Shown here in pieces: positions 1-5,999 of a stretch of 18,748 bases of DNA (positions are counted from its first letter, which is position 1; every line of letters begins with the position of its first letter). The notes beneath the pieces are model-generated. The model did not search any database and had not been told where the DNA came from. It was given only the letters and a program-made list of their open reading frames with translations. This DNA comes from Nitrososphaerota archaeon (GTDB lineage: Archaea > Thermoproteota > Nitrososphaeria > Nitrososphaerales > Nitrosopumilaceae): assembly GCA_016126025.1 (NCBI GenBank), contig JAEFDA010000114.1:1-18748 (forward strand), given 5' to 3'. A program made the position numbers and the translations under genes.

Positions 1-330
1 ACATGCCGGTCACCGAGGAGACGTCCCAGCCGTCGAGGGGCTGGTTGAAGGAGGTGGCGCCCCAGAACATGCCATGCATGTTGGTCACCGAGGAGACGTT
101 CCAGGAGTCGAGGGGCTGGTTGAAGGAGGTGGCGTACTCGAACATGTGCCACATATCGGTCACCGAGGAGACGTCCCAGCCGGAGATGTCGCCGTTGAAG
201 GCGGTGGCCTCCCAGAACATGTGGTTCATGTCCACCACCGAGGAGACGTCCCAGCCGGAGATGTCGCCATTGAAGGAGACAGCGTTAGCGAACATCTGGG
301 ACATGTCGGTGACGCGCGAGAGGTCGGGGG
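1..330 (-). repeat. 75-bp tandem coding repeats of the BspA-like protein
   Basis: The DNA repeats with a 75-bp period (25 codons). For example, the block beginning ACCGAGGAGACGTCCCAGCC occurs at 162 and again at 237, with identical flanks over 30 bases. About four and a half units are visible before the edge. The low divergence between units indicates recent unit duplication or gene conversion. Confidence 0.8.
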
Positions 331-835
331 CGTCGGCCGCCGCGTAGACCATGTTGGCGGCGCCCTCAAAGGCCGACCTCATGGTCGTCCACGATACGTC
401 GCCCCACTGGTCCACCGACACAAGCTTGGCCGCGTCCGGGTGGCCGCCCAGCGAGATGGCTTCGAGGCCGCCGTAGACCGAGACCGTATGGGTGCCGGGA
501 TTGGCATAGGCGTGGGTCGCGGTTCCCGAGACGCCGGTACTGCTGGTACCATCACCCCAGTGGATGGTCATGTCCGAACCCGCGAGAGGGATGGAGATGG
601 TCTGGTTGGCGGCGTCGGTCCTCCAGGTGGTGACGAACGGTATCTGGTCTGGCGCCTGCTGCGCGTGAGCTACCCCGAACTGTCCCTGAAGGGCGGCATC
701 ATCAACCGCGCCTGCCTCGCCACCGACGTGAACGAAGAGCAAGACCAGAGCTGCTGCCATTATAAACAGACCGGGCCGCATGAGACCGCCCTTGCGCGTG
801 TCCCGGGACAGACGGAGGCTGCGTTCCCAGTGCAT
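1..835 (-). CDS. Secreted BspA/DUF285-type repeat protein (N-terminal part, runs off left edge)
   Basis: Reading the minus strand from ATG at 835, the frame stays open to the window edge (about 278 codons seen). It begins with a basic stretch and a hydrophobic signal segment (about residues 20-42). A PKD-like region follows, with an IHWGDGTSS motif. After that come roughly 25-residue repeats of the form FN-GDISGWDVSSVTDM-xxMF, the signature of the BspA-like/DUF285 leucine-rich-like surface repeat family. Such proteins are usually exported and involved in adhesion or cell-surface interaction; the ligand here is unknown. A second ATG at 781 lies in frame, but the TATA-like ATAAAAC at 861-867 sits about 28 nt upstream of 835, favouring a leaderless start there. 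The C-terminus and any membrane anchor are outside the window. The family call is strong; the function is inferred. Confidence 0.85.
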   Translation of the reverse strand, partial: MHWERSLRLSRDTRKGGLMRPGLFIMAAALVLLFVHVGGEAGAVDDAALQGQFGVAHAQQAPDQIPFVTTWRTDAANQTISIPLAGSDMTIHWGDGTSSTGVSGTATHAYANPGTHTVSVYGGLEAISLGGHPDAAKLVSVDQWGDVSWTTMRSAFEGAANMVYAAADAPDLSRVTDMSQMFANAVSFNGDISGWDVSSVVDMNHMFWEATAFNGDISGWDVSSVTDMWHMFEYATSFNQPLDSWNVSSVTNMHGMFWGATSFNQPLDGWDVSSVTGM

Positions 836-860
836 GTTGTAGCACACTATCTTCCAGATG

Positions 861-867
861 ATAAAAC
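861..867 (-). promoter_or_regulatory. TATA box for the BspA-like gene
   Basis: ATAAAAC on the plus strand (GTTTTAT on minus) is centred about 29 nt from ATG 835, the spacing expected of an archaeal TATA box driving a leaderless mRNA. No transcript data support it. Confidence 0.45.
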
Positions 868-980
868 CTATGACTCGCCCGAAAAGTTGTCAAGGTGCCG
901 GCGCCCGGCCGCGAGCGTCAAATCAGGCACCTGTAACTTGGTACCTCTGCTGTCAGATCAACTATATTTCTGCACGCACG

Positions 981-986
981 TTTAAA
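981..986 (+). promoter_or_regulatory. TATA box for the small gene at 1017
   Basis: TTTAAA lies about 33 nt upstream of ATG 1017. That would give a transcript start near 1010 and a very short leader. Confidence 0.4.
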
Positions 987-1016
987 GGCCCAAGTTCCCT
1001 CCCTAAAACCAAGGCA

Positions 1017-1186
1017 ATGGCCTACGACTACGACGCGGAGCTAAGGGAGGCGGAACGGCGGGTTCAGTGGATCAGGGAATCCATCATAGGCGCGGAACAG
1101 CATGGTGTTTCGACATAGCCGAAGCGCTGAGGGAACGCCTCAAACGGGAGGAAAAGGATTTGCGCGACCTGCGCAGCCTACGCTGA
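1017..1186 (+). pseudogene. Small charged coiled-coil protein gene with a frameshift
   Basis: ATG 1017 opens a 33-codon frame starting MAYDYD and rich in Glu/Arg, ending at TAG 1116-1118. A -1 shift around 1107-1111 continues into a second frame of the same composition (DIAEALRERLKREEKDL...) that ends at TGA 1184-1186. Joined, they would give about 56 residues of highly charged helix. The N-terminus resembles that of the opposing small gene (MGYDYD), and both contain an RESI motif, so the two look like paralogs. Either one base has been lost (mutation, strain variant or sequencing error) or there is recoding. No function is recognised. The gene has a plausible TATA box. Confidence 0.45.
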
Positions 1187-1363
1187 CTGCTCGGCCCGTA
1201 TTCGTTCGCACTTGCTTATGGTCTCTTCGTAGCCGGCGATCGACTCGCGCACGGACTAGGCCAGCTCGTCGTGGCCGTTCACCAGCACGTGTTTTAGCAG
1301 ATCCTCCTTCTCTGCCTTGAACTGTTTGAGCGTCTCTATCGTGCCGTCATAGTCGTATCCCAT
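1178..1363 (-). pseudogene. Small charged coiled-coil protein gene with an internal amber codon
   Basis: ATG 1363 (minus) opens MGYDYD followed by a Lys/Glu-rich helix. An in-frame TAG at 1258-1256 stops it after 36 codons. The frame then continues with matching composition (SVRESIAGYEETISK...) to TAG at 1180-1178; full length would be 61 residues. A TTTTTAAA element at 1386-1393 is centred 26-27 nt upstream of the ATG, a textbook leaderless promoter, so the locus is probably transcribed. It converges on and overlaps the related gene at 1017-1186 by 9 nt. TAG may be a nonsense mutation of CAG, a sequence variant, or read through. Function unknown. Confidence 0.45.
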
Positions 1364-1385
1364 CAAGTTAGTTGGGGTTCTGCCG

Positions 1386-1393
1386 TTTTTAAA
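1386..1393 (-). promoter_or_regulatory. TATA box for the small gene at 1363
   Basis: TTTTTAAA is centred about 26 nt upstream of ATG 1363 on the minus strand, which predicts a leaderless transcript. Confidence 0.55.
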
Positions 1394-1503
1394 CAGTCAA
1401 ACTCTGAAAAGTCAGCGTGTGCCGTCACGTTCGTTACCATACGCCAACTCCAATCTTCTTGACACAAAGTGCGCGGCAAACGCCCCTCAATGTCATATCT
1501 AAG

Positions 1504-1577
1504 TGGACCGGGTGGGATTTGAACCCACGATCTGATCCATGCCAAGGACCCATCCTACCAGTCTAGACGACCGGCCC
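1504..1577 (-). tRNA. tRNA-Ala (anticodon GGC)
   Basis: The minus strand folds as a full cloverleaf. The acceptor GGGCCGG pairs with CCGGTCC and contains the G3:U70 wobble that marks alanine tRNAs. The anticodon stem GGTCC/GGATC encloses the loop TTGGCAT (anticodon GGC). The T arm is GTGGG-TTCAAAT-CCCAC, and A is the discriminator. CCA is not encoded and there is no intron. It reads GCC/GCT alanine codons. Confidence 0.96.
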
Positions 1578-1602
1578 ATCGAATCCCAAGCGACGATGGC
1601 CG

Positions 1603-1609
1603 TTATTAA
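1603..1609 (-). promoter_or_regulatory. TATA box for tRNA-Ala
   Basis: TTATTAA is centred about 28 nt upstream of the tRNA 5' end at 1577, in minus orientation. Confidence 0.5.
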
Positions 1610-1613
1610 CATG

Positions 1614-1688
1614 TGTCGGGCTGGTCAGGCGCCTCCGTGTGCACAGGTCCGCATACGACCCACGCCAGATTGGCGTGGCGGCCCGACA
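1614..1688. other. Nested inverted-repeat element between the nucleotidyltransferase gene and tRNA-Ala
   Basis: A perfect outer arm pair TGTCGGGC (1614-1621) and GCCCGACA (1681-1688) encloses a perfect 8-bp hairpin, CCACGCCA (1660-1667) / TGGCGTGG (1671-1678), with a 3-nt loop. The palindromes AGGCGCCT (1627-1634) and TGTGCACA lie between them. It could fold as a multibranched RNA on either strand. It sits 3' of the minus-strand gene ending at 1734, so a processing or termination role is possible but unproven. Confidence 0.5.
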
Positions 1689-1733
1689 GCGGATACGCGC
1701 CCAAGCGCGTGCACCCGGCAGGATGCGTGCCCC

Positions 1734-2333
1734 TCACCAACCGCTCCTGGGAAACTTCATGCCACACATCCGTACGGTGTCGTCCGGCGAGTCGGCAAAC
1801 CCCACCACGGTGCTCCACTCCTCGTCTATGATGCGGGCCACGCCCTCCGGCACGTCCTCCCTCCAGCCGTCCGGGCCCCCGCGGGTGGCCTCGTACAACC
1901 GTTCCTTGACAGAGGCCGCCGAGAGGGGCCGCCGCTTTCCCACTTGGGGCCGCAGGCGGTACAGCCGGAGCATCAGGCCCTCGGCCCCGTCTCCCGTGTA
2001 CGAAAAGTAGTCGTCCTCCACGCCCTGCAGTATGCGGCGCCGCAGCGACCACGACTTTCTGGACAGCAGGGGCGGCATGTACCTCTTGAAGGGGGCCTCA
2101 AAGGCGTAGTTGTCGGAGACGTCCACCCGCTCGTCGTCCACGGCAACCTGCAGCATCCTCTTGCGGATCTCAAAGCTGAACGGGAAGCTGCGGCTATTCA
2201 GCTCGGCGTCGCCGTCGCGGAAGACCACCGGCATCACCTTGACCCTGTCTGCCCGGCCTGCCAGATCCCGTATTATCTGGGCATGGGCGTTGGTGACCGG
2301 GTTCAGGTGCGCCAAGTACAGTGCGGTGACCAC
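1734..2333 (-). CDS. HIGH-superfamily nucleotidyltransferase (cytidylyltransferase/NMNAT-like)
   Basis: The 199-residue protein opens MVTALYLAHLNPVTNAHAQI. This is the first strand and nucleotide-binding turn of the nucleotidyltransferase superfamily, where the usual pattern is FxPxHxGH and here NPVTNAH keeps the final His. Members transfer a nucleotidyl group from NTP to substrates such as NMN, phosphopantetheine or CDP-alcohol precursors. The substrate cannot be told from this sequence. The C-terminal half is rich in Arg and lacks a motif I recognise. The start is GTG 2333, only 20 nt after the 3' end of tRNA-Pro, with GGTGA just upstream as a possible ribosome site. No TATA lies between them, so the gene may be expressed from the tRNA promoter. 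Confidence 0.75.
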   Translation of the reverse strand: MVTALYLAHLNPVTNAHAQIIRDLAGRADRVKVMPVVFRDGDAELNSRSFPFSFEIRKRMLQVAVDDERVDVSDNYAFEAPFKRYMPPLLSRKSWSLRRRILQGVEDDYFSYTGDGAEGLMLRLYRLRPQVGKRRPLSAASVKERLYEATRGGPDGWREDVPEGVARIIDEEWSTVVGFADSPDDTVRMCGMKFPRSGW

Positions 2334-2353
2334 GTGTCACCAGTCCGTTATGG

Positions 2354-2427
2354 TGGGGACGATGGGACTTGAACCCATGCTCTCCAGTACCCGAAACTGG
2401 CAGTATACCAAGCTAACCTACGTCCCC
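2354..2427 (-). tRNA. tRNA-Pro (anticodon CGG)
   Basis: The minus strand gives a complete cloverleaf: acceptor GGGGACG/CGTCCCC, anticodon stem CCAGT/ACTGG with loop TTCGGGT (anticodon CGG, G37 as usual for Pro), T arm ATGGG-TTCAAGT-CCCAT, discriminator A. There is no intron and no encoded CCA. It reads CCG, a fitting codon for this GC-rich genome. Confidence 0.96.
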
Positions 2428-2448
2428 GCCGTACCGAGCAATCAAAGA

Positions 2449-2456
2449 TATTTTAT
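2449..2456 (-). promoter_or_regulatory. TATA box for tRNA-Pro
   Basis: TATTTTAT is centred about 26 nt upstream of the tRNA 5' end (2427). It abuts the stop codon of the upstream flavoprotein gene (2458). Confidence 0.6.
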
Positions 2457-2457
2457 C

Positions 2458-3297
2458 CTACCCGTAGGACTCGAACTTGACCTCAAAGCTGCCGTCTTGG
2501 CGCTTCTTGCGGTTGGTGACGAAGCCCTTCGGATCCAGAAAGTTCAGGGCCCCGTCTATGGTGCCCTGCCAGCCGCATATGTAGAACATGGTGTTCTCCC
2601 GGGTGATCTCGTCGTCCACCAGCTCTTCCAGGGGCATTCTCCCGTCGCTGTTGGGCTTGAGGAAGTTCTCCACCCTGCCCACATGCCCGTTCCATTCCCG
2701 GTTCTCGCCGGGCCGGCTGATCGAGGCGCGGTACGTAAAATTCCACTTGTCCTTGCCCTTGTCTAGGCTCTCTTCTTCCAGTTCGGTAAAGAGGTCCCTG
2801 TATCCCAGCTCGTCCACGTAGCTGGCCCCGTGCAGTACAACTATCTCGCGCTTGTCCCCCACCACGTGCAGGTGCTGGGCCATGCTGACGAACGGGGCCA
2901 GTCCGGTACCTCCGCCCAGGCACACTATGCGGCGCTCGTCCTTCTCACCGGTGTGCAGTTCCTCGTTTATCAGCAGGTCGTTGCCCCGCGGCTGCATCCA
3001 GCTCATGGGCGTGCCTACCTTGGCGTTGAAGAGCTGCGTGGTCAGACGGCCGGGCAGTGGCTTTCGCACCCACCTGATGTACAGCTCGACATAGTCGCGG
3101 TTCTCCGGATGCGATGCTATCGAGTACGCACGGCGGACAATCTTGTTGTTCTCGTTGGGGTTGGGCATGCCCAGTATGATGTACTGGCCCGCCTTGTACT
3201 CGGGCACGGGCACGCTGTCGGGCACAATGCGGCATATCATCAGGTCGTCCTTGAGCTTGTGAATGTACGTGAGCTTGGAGGACTGTTCGGCCACCAT
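2458..3297 (-). CDS. Ferredoxin-NADP+ reductase-like FAD/NAD(P) oxidoreductase
   Basis: The 279-residue protein has the two-domain ferredoxin reductase layout. An N-terminal FAD-binding barrel carries RRAYSIAS (55-62; the RxYS flavin motif). A nucleotide-binding domain carries GGGTGLAP (128-135), and a C-terminal FYICGW segment contributes to NAD(P)H selectivity in this family. It most closely recalls bacterial Fpr-type ferredoxin/flavodoxin-NADP+ reductases, moving electrons between ferredoxin and NADP(H) in the cytoplasm. The physiological direction is unknown. It is about 20-30 residues longer than typical Fpr. ATG 3297 lies about 28 nt from the TATA at 3321-3331, so the GAGGAGGCGA just upstream of the ATG may be outside the mRNA despite its Shine-Dalgarno look. 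Confidence 0.88.
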   Translation of the reverse strand: MVAEQSSKLTYIHKLKDDLMICRIVPDSVPVPEYKAGQYIILGMPNPNENNKIVRRAYSIASHPENRDYVELYIRWVRKPLPGRLTTQLFNAKVGTPMSWMQPRGNDLLINEELHTGEKDERRIVCLGGGTGLAPFVSMAQHLHVVGDKREIVVLHGASYVDELGYRDLFTELEEESLDKGKDKWNFTYRASISRPGENREWNGHVGRVENFLKPNSDGRMPLEELVDDEITRENTMFYICGWQGTIDGALNFLDPKGFVTNRKKRQDGSFEVKFESYG

Positions 3298-3320
3298 GAA
3301 GTCGCCTCCTCAAACGGCGG

Positions 3321-3331
3321 TTAAATATTTT
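3321..3331. promoter_or_regulatory. TATA element, probably bidirectional
   Basis: TTAAATATTTT is nearly palindromic. Leftward it sits about 28 nt from ATG 3297. Rightward it predicts a transcript start near 3352, at the edge of a foldable GC-rich segment. Confidence 0.5.
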
Positions 3332-3351
3332 GCCTATGGCTGCTCGGGGGG

Positions 3352-3458
3352 AGGGCATACGCAGCGCACCGGCCTGACCGGATCCGTGCCTGGTGCGCGC
3401 TTCGCAGTCAACGGAGTCGGCCGGCGCCAGGCATAGAACCCAGGCGACTGCGTTTTTG
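3352..3458 (+). ncRNA. Candidate structured RNA, divergent from the flavoprotein gene
   Basis: Downstream of the rightward side of the TATA at 3321-3331, ACGCAG (3359-3364) pairs with CTGCGT (3448-3453) to close a domain. Inside are TGCCTGG (3387-3393)/CCAGGCA (3427-3433), a nested TGCG-CGCTT-CGCA hairpin (3394-3406), and CCGG-CCTGA-CCGG. A T5 run (3453-3457) follows, a possible terminator. It does not match tRNA, 5S, SRP or RNase P patterns that I can recognise. No open frame here looks coding. This is a proposal from folding and promoter position only. Confidence 0.35.
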
Positions 3459-3667
3459 TCCCAAGCGTGCCGGGGCGCATGCGCCCCGCCGGATCCAGCG
3501 GCTGCACGATCCTAGGCCCGGATCGTTTCTTGGAGTGATCAGGCTGCGCCCGGACGATATGTGTTGAGTATTATATCTGCTAACTTTGTTTTATATATAA
3601 AAAATACTACCGACACGGCGCGTATCTGAGCGTGCCCGCCCTTCCCGTCTGGGGAGAATACCAAGGC
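3459..3667. other. Structured intergenic region and AT-rich palindrome upstream of LSm
   Basis: No gene is seen. On either strand the region can form CCAAG/CTTGG enclosing CGATCC-TAGGCCC-GGATCG and the perfect palindrome GGGGCGCATGCGCCCC (about 3473-3488). A perfect 14-nt palindrome TTTTATATATAAAA follows at 3589-3602, in an AT-rich patch that contrasts with the surroundings. The palindrome could act as a TATA box in either direction. Confidence 0.45.
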
Positions 3668-3674
3668 TTTTATT
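3668..3674 (+). promoter_or_regulatory. TATA box for LSm-metK
   Basis: TTTTATT is centred about 32 nt before ATG 3703, giving a leader of only a few bases. Confidence 0.5.
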
Positions 3675-3702
3675 CCTGACCTTGGGTGGGAGAGCAAGCA
3701 GA

Positions 3703-3945
3703 ATGTCCCAGACCCACGCACAGAGGCCACTTACGACTCTACAAAAGAATACCAAAAAGATGGTTACCGTGCGGCTGAAGAACGAGGTTGAGTACAGGGG
3801 GAAGATGGACAATGTGGACAATTACATGAATCTGATAATGACAAATGCCGAGGAGGTGCAGGGCGCCAAGGTCGTGGGCAAGTACGGCCGGGTCATAGTC
3901 AGGGGAAACAACGTTCTGTTCATAAAGCTGGAAAATGAGCTCTAG
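3703..3945 (+). CDS. Archaeal LSm (Sm-like) RNA-binding protein
   Basis: This is an 80-residue Sm-fold protein of normal archaeal length. The Sm1 region (about 17-48) contains the NVDNYMN signature that contacts uridines. The Sm2 region (about 62-75) is RVIVRGNNVLFI, the IRG motif. Archaeal LSm proteins assemble into heptameric rings that bind U-rich RNA. The ATG at 3703 gives the expected N-terminus; an upstream in-frame TTG at 3682 would add residues inside the likely promoter. The stop overlaps the metK start by 11 nt, so the two are co-transcribed and probably translationally coupled. Confidence 0.93.
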   Translation: MSQTHAQRPLTTLQKNTKKMVTVRLKNEVEYRGKMDNVDNYMNLIMTNAEEVQGAKVVGKYGRVIVRGNNVLFIKLENEL

Positions 3946-5113
3946 TCCCGGTTCTGCCTACCTGTTCACGTCAGAGTCGGTTACGGAGGGCCACCCCGAC
4001 AAGGTCTGCGATCAGATATCTGACGCCTTTGTGGACGAGTACCTTCGGCAGGATCCGGACTCGCGGATAGCGGTGGAGACGGCTGTCACCACCGACTTTG
4101 TGGTGGTGGCCGGCGAGGTTACGTCCCGGGCGGACTTTGGCAGGGAGCGGCAGGAGCGGCTGGTCCGGGATGTCATCCGGGATATAGGGTACGACAGCGA
4201 GGACCTCAAGTTCGATGCCGAGTCGTGCAACGTGGTGCTCCGCCTCCACCCGCAGAGCCCGGACATAGACCAGGGAGTCACCGCCGCCGCAGACAAGGAT
4301 CAGGGGGCGGGGGATCAGGGACTGATGTTCGGGTATGCCACCAACGAGACCTCCGAGATGATGCCCATGCCCATATCGTTGGCTCACAAGCTCACCCGAA
4401 GGCTGGCTGAGGTGCGCCGCCGCAGCATACTCTCTTGGGTGCGCCCCGACGGGAAGTCCCAGGTCTCGGTGCGGTACAAGGACGGCAGGCCTGCCTCCAT
4501 AGAGACGGTGGTGGTCTCCACCCAGCACGATCCGGGCGTCTCCGCCGGTGACATCCGGGAGGCCATCATAGGGAATGTCATACGGCCGGTTCTGGACGGC
4601 ATGTGGAATGACGGCATCAAGATACACATCAACCCCACCGGACGCTTTGTCATAGGGGGTCCCCACGGGGACGCCGGCCTGACCGGACGCAAGATCATAG
4701 TGGACACGTACGGCGGAATGTCACGGCACGGGGGCGGGGCCTTCTCCGGCAAGGATCCCTCCAAGGTGGACCGCTCGGCCAGCTACATGTGCAGGTACGT
4801 GGCCAAGAACGTGGTGGCCGCCGGCTTGGCCGAGAGGTGCGAGGTACAGGTGGCGTATGCCATAGGGGTGAGCGAGCCCATATCGCTGTACGTGCAGACG
4901 TTCGGCACCGGCCGCATCCCCGATGGGGACATAGAGGACATAATACGAAAGCACTTTGATATGAGCCCAGCCGGGATAATATCTCATCTGGACCTGAAGC
5001 GGCCCGTATACCGAAAGACCTCCACGTACGGGCACTTTGGCCGGGAGGGGTCTGAGTTCAGTTGGGAGAGTACCGACCGGGCCGCGGCGCTACGCCGGGC
5101 CGCCGGACTGTAG
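3935..5113 (+). CDS. metK: S-adenosylmethionine synthetase, bacterial-type MetK
   Basis: The 392-residue protein carries the canonical MetK motifs: GHPDK (19-23), the GAGDQG hexapeptide (124-129) that binds ATP, and GGGAFSGKD (266-274), the phosphate-binding P-loop-like segment. It makes S-adenosylmethionine from ATP and methionine in the cytosol. Length and motifs are those of the bacterial/eukaryotic MAT family, not the divergent archaeal MAT of most euryarchaea, so an ancient transfer is likely. It overlaps LSm by 11 nt upstream. Its 3' end overlaps the convergent epimerase gene by 24 nt. Its product feeds the corrin methyltransferase steps, including cbiD downstream. Confidence 0.97.
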   Translation: MSSSPGSAYLFTSESVTEGHPDKVCDQISDAFVDEYLRQDPDSRIAVETAVTTDFVVVAGEVTSRADFGRERQERLVRDVIRDIGYDSEDLKFDAESCNVVLRLHPQSPDIDQGVTAAADKDQGAGDQGLMFGYATNETSEMMPMPISLAHKLTRRLAEVRRRSILSWVRPDGKSQVSVRYKDGRPASIETVVVSTQHDPGVSAGDIREAIIGNVIRPVLDGMWNDGIKIHINPTGRFVIGGPHGDAGLTGRKIIVDTYGGMSRHGGGAFSGKDPSKVDRSASYMCRYVAKNVVAAGLAERCEVQVAYAIGVSEPISLYVQTFGTGRIPDGDIEDIIRKHFDMSPAGIISHLDLKRPVYRKTSTYGHFGREGSEFSWESTDRAAALRRAAGL

Positions 5114-5947
5114 CATTTGGGGAATGGTACGAAACTGCATGCCGGTTATGCGGCGCAGGGTGCCGTGATCGCCGACGTATCCGCCCACCATTATGCCCAA
5201 GTCGTCCAGCTCGTACGCCGGGTCCCTGCCCAGGACGGCGTCCCGGTATATCTCCTCCATATCCGCATGTATGATGCGGGTTTTGGGGCCGGCAAAGGCC
5301 CTGACGTACTCGGCAAAGGTCGTTGTCTGGGGCCCGACCATGTCCAGCGTGCGGCCGGCGAAGGCACCCCCGGTGGCGGCCATCGCCAGTACCCGGACTG
5401 CATCGTGTACGGATATGGGCTGCATCATGTACCTGCCGGATCCGGGTATGGTGATGGCGCAGGTCTGCGCCTGTCTTCGGAGGTTGGAGGTGAGGTGGTC
5501 GTTGGGGCCTATGATGTATGACGGACGGAATATTACCGGCTCGGGCACCGACCCGGCGACGGCCCGCTCGGCCAGGTACTTTGATATGAAGTAGCCGGAG
5601 GTGGCGTCCGGCGAGACGCCCAGCCCGCTCAGGTATATCATCCTGGGTACGTCCGCGGCCCTGCACGCCTCCGCCACGGCGGCGGCCGGGAAGTGGTTGG
5701 TGTCGTGGTATTGGTGGTGTATGGTCTGCTGGCCGCCCCCCACCAGGTGTATGGCGGCGCTGCAGCCCCGCGCCACATCGGGAATGGCAGGGTCGTCATA
5801 CCCGGACACGGTGAGTACCCTCTCGCCGTCGATCGGCCTTATGCTGCTCCGGGAGACGGATGCCACCTTGAATCCGTCGCGTATCAGGACCCGGCGCAGG
5901 TACCCGGCCACGAACCCGCCGGCGCCAGTAACCAGTATCTTGGCCAT
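5090..5947 (-). CDS. Atypical SDR / NAD-dependent epimerase (NDUFA9-like)
   Basis: The 285-residue protein begins MAKILVTGAGGFVAG. This is a Rossmann dinucleotide-binding motif (TGAGGFVAG, 7-15) of the extended/atypical SDR class, with a YxxxK catalytic pair at Tyr119-Lys123 (GYFISK). The overall pattern (IYLSGLGV, FRPSYIIGP, PISVHDAVRV) resembles the NDUFA9/complex-I 39-kDa-like and nucleotide-sugar epimerase families. The substrate is unknown. The ATG at 5947 is chosen over longer in-frame options because the TATA at 5970-5977 lies 26 nt upstream and the protein then starts just before the Rossmann strand. The gene is divergent from cbiD, and its 3' end overlaps metK by 24 nt. Confidence 0.85.
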   Translation of the reverse strand: MAKILVTGAGGFVAGYLRRVLIRDGFKVASVSRSSIRPIDGERVLTVSGYDDPAIPDVARGCSAAIHLVGGGQQTIHHQYHDTNHFPAAAVAEACRAADVPRMIYLSGLGVSPDATSGYFISKYLAERAVAGSVPEPVIFRPSYIIGPNDHLTSNLRRQAQTCAITIPGSGRYMMQPISVHDAVRVLAMAATGGAFAGRTLDMVGPQTTTFAEYVRAFAGPKTRIIHADMEEIYRDAVLGRDPAYELDDLGIMVGGYVGDHGTLRRITGMQFRTIPQMLQSGGPA

Positions 5948-5969
5948 GCGGGCGGGGTGGGGTACCGCA

Positions 5970-5977
5970 TTTAAAAA
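5970..5977. promoter_or_regulatory. Single TATA box shared by the epimerase gene and cbiD
   Basis: TTTAAAAA has a TTTAAA core at 5970-5975, centre 5972.5. It is 25.5 nt from ATG 5947 (minus) and 27.5 nt from ATG 6000 (plus). No other AT-rich box exists in the 52-bp gap, so one element appears to serve two divergent leaderless mRNAs. Confidence 0.65.
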
Positions 5978-5999
5978 ACCACGCCGGGAACACATTCCC

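Noticed and set aside
2483..2923. Alternative frame within the flavoprotein gene
   Set aside because: It overlaps the FAD/NAD(P) motifs in another frame and has no family resemblance.
3286..3296. GAGGAGG-like Shine-Dalgarno before the flavoprotein ATG
   Set aside because: The sequence looks like a ribosome site (it lies at about 3303-3310), but the TATA spacing puts it upstream of the likely mRNA 5' end; kept only as a note.
5601..5999. Long in-frame N-terminal extension of cbiD
   Set aside because: It is antisense to the well-supported epimerase gene, and CbiD homology begins only at 6000, exactly at the predicted transcript start.
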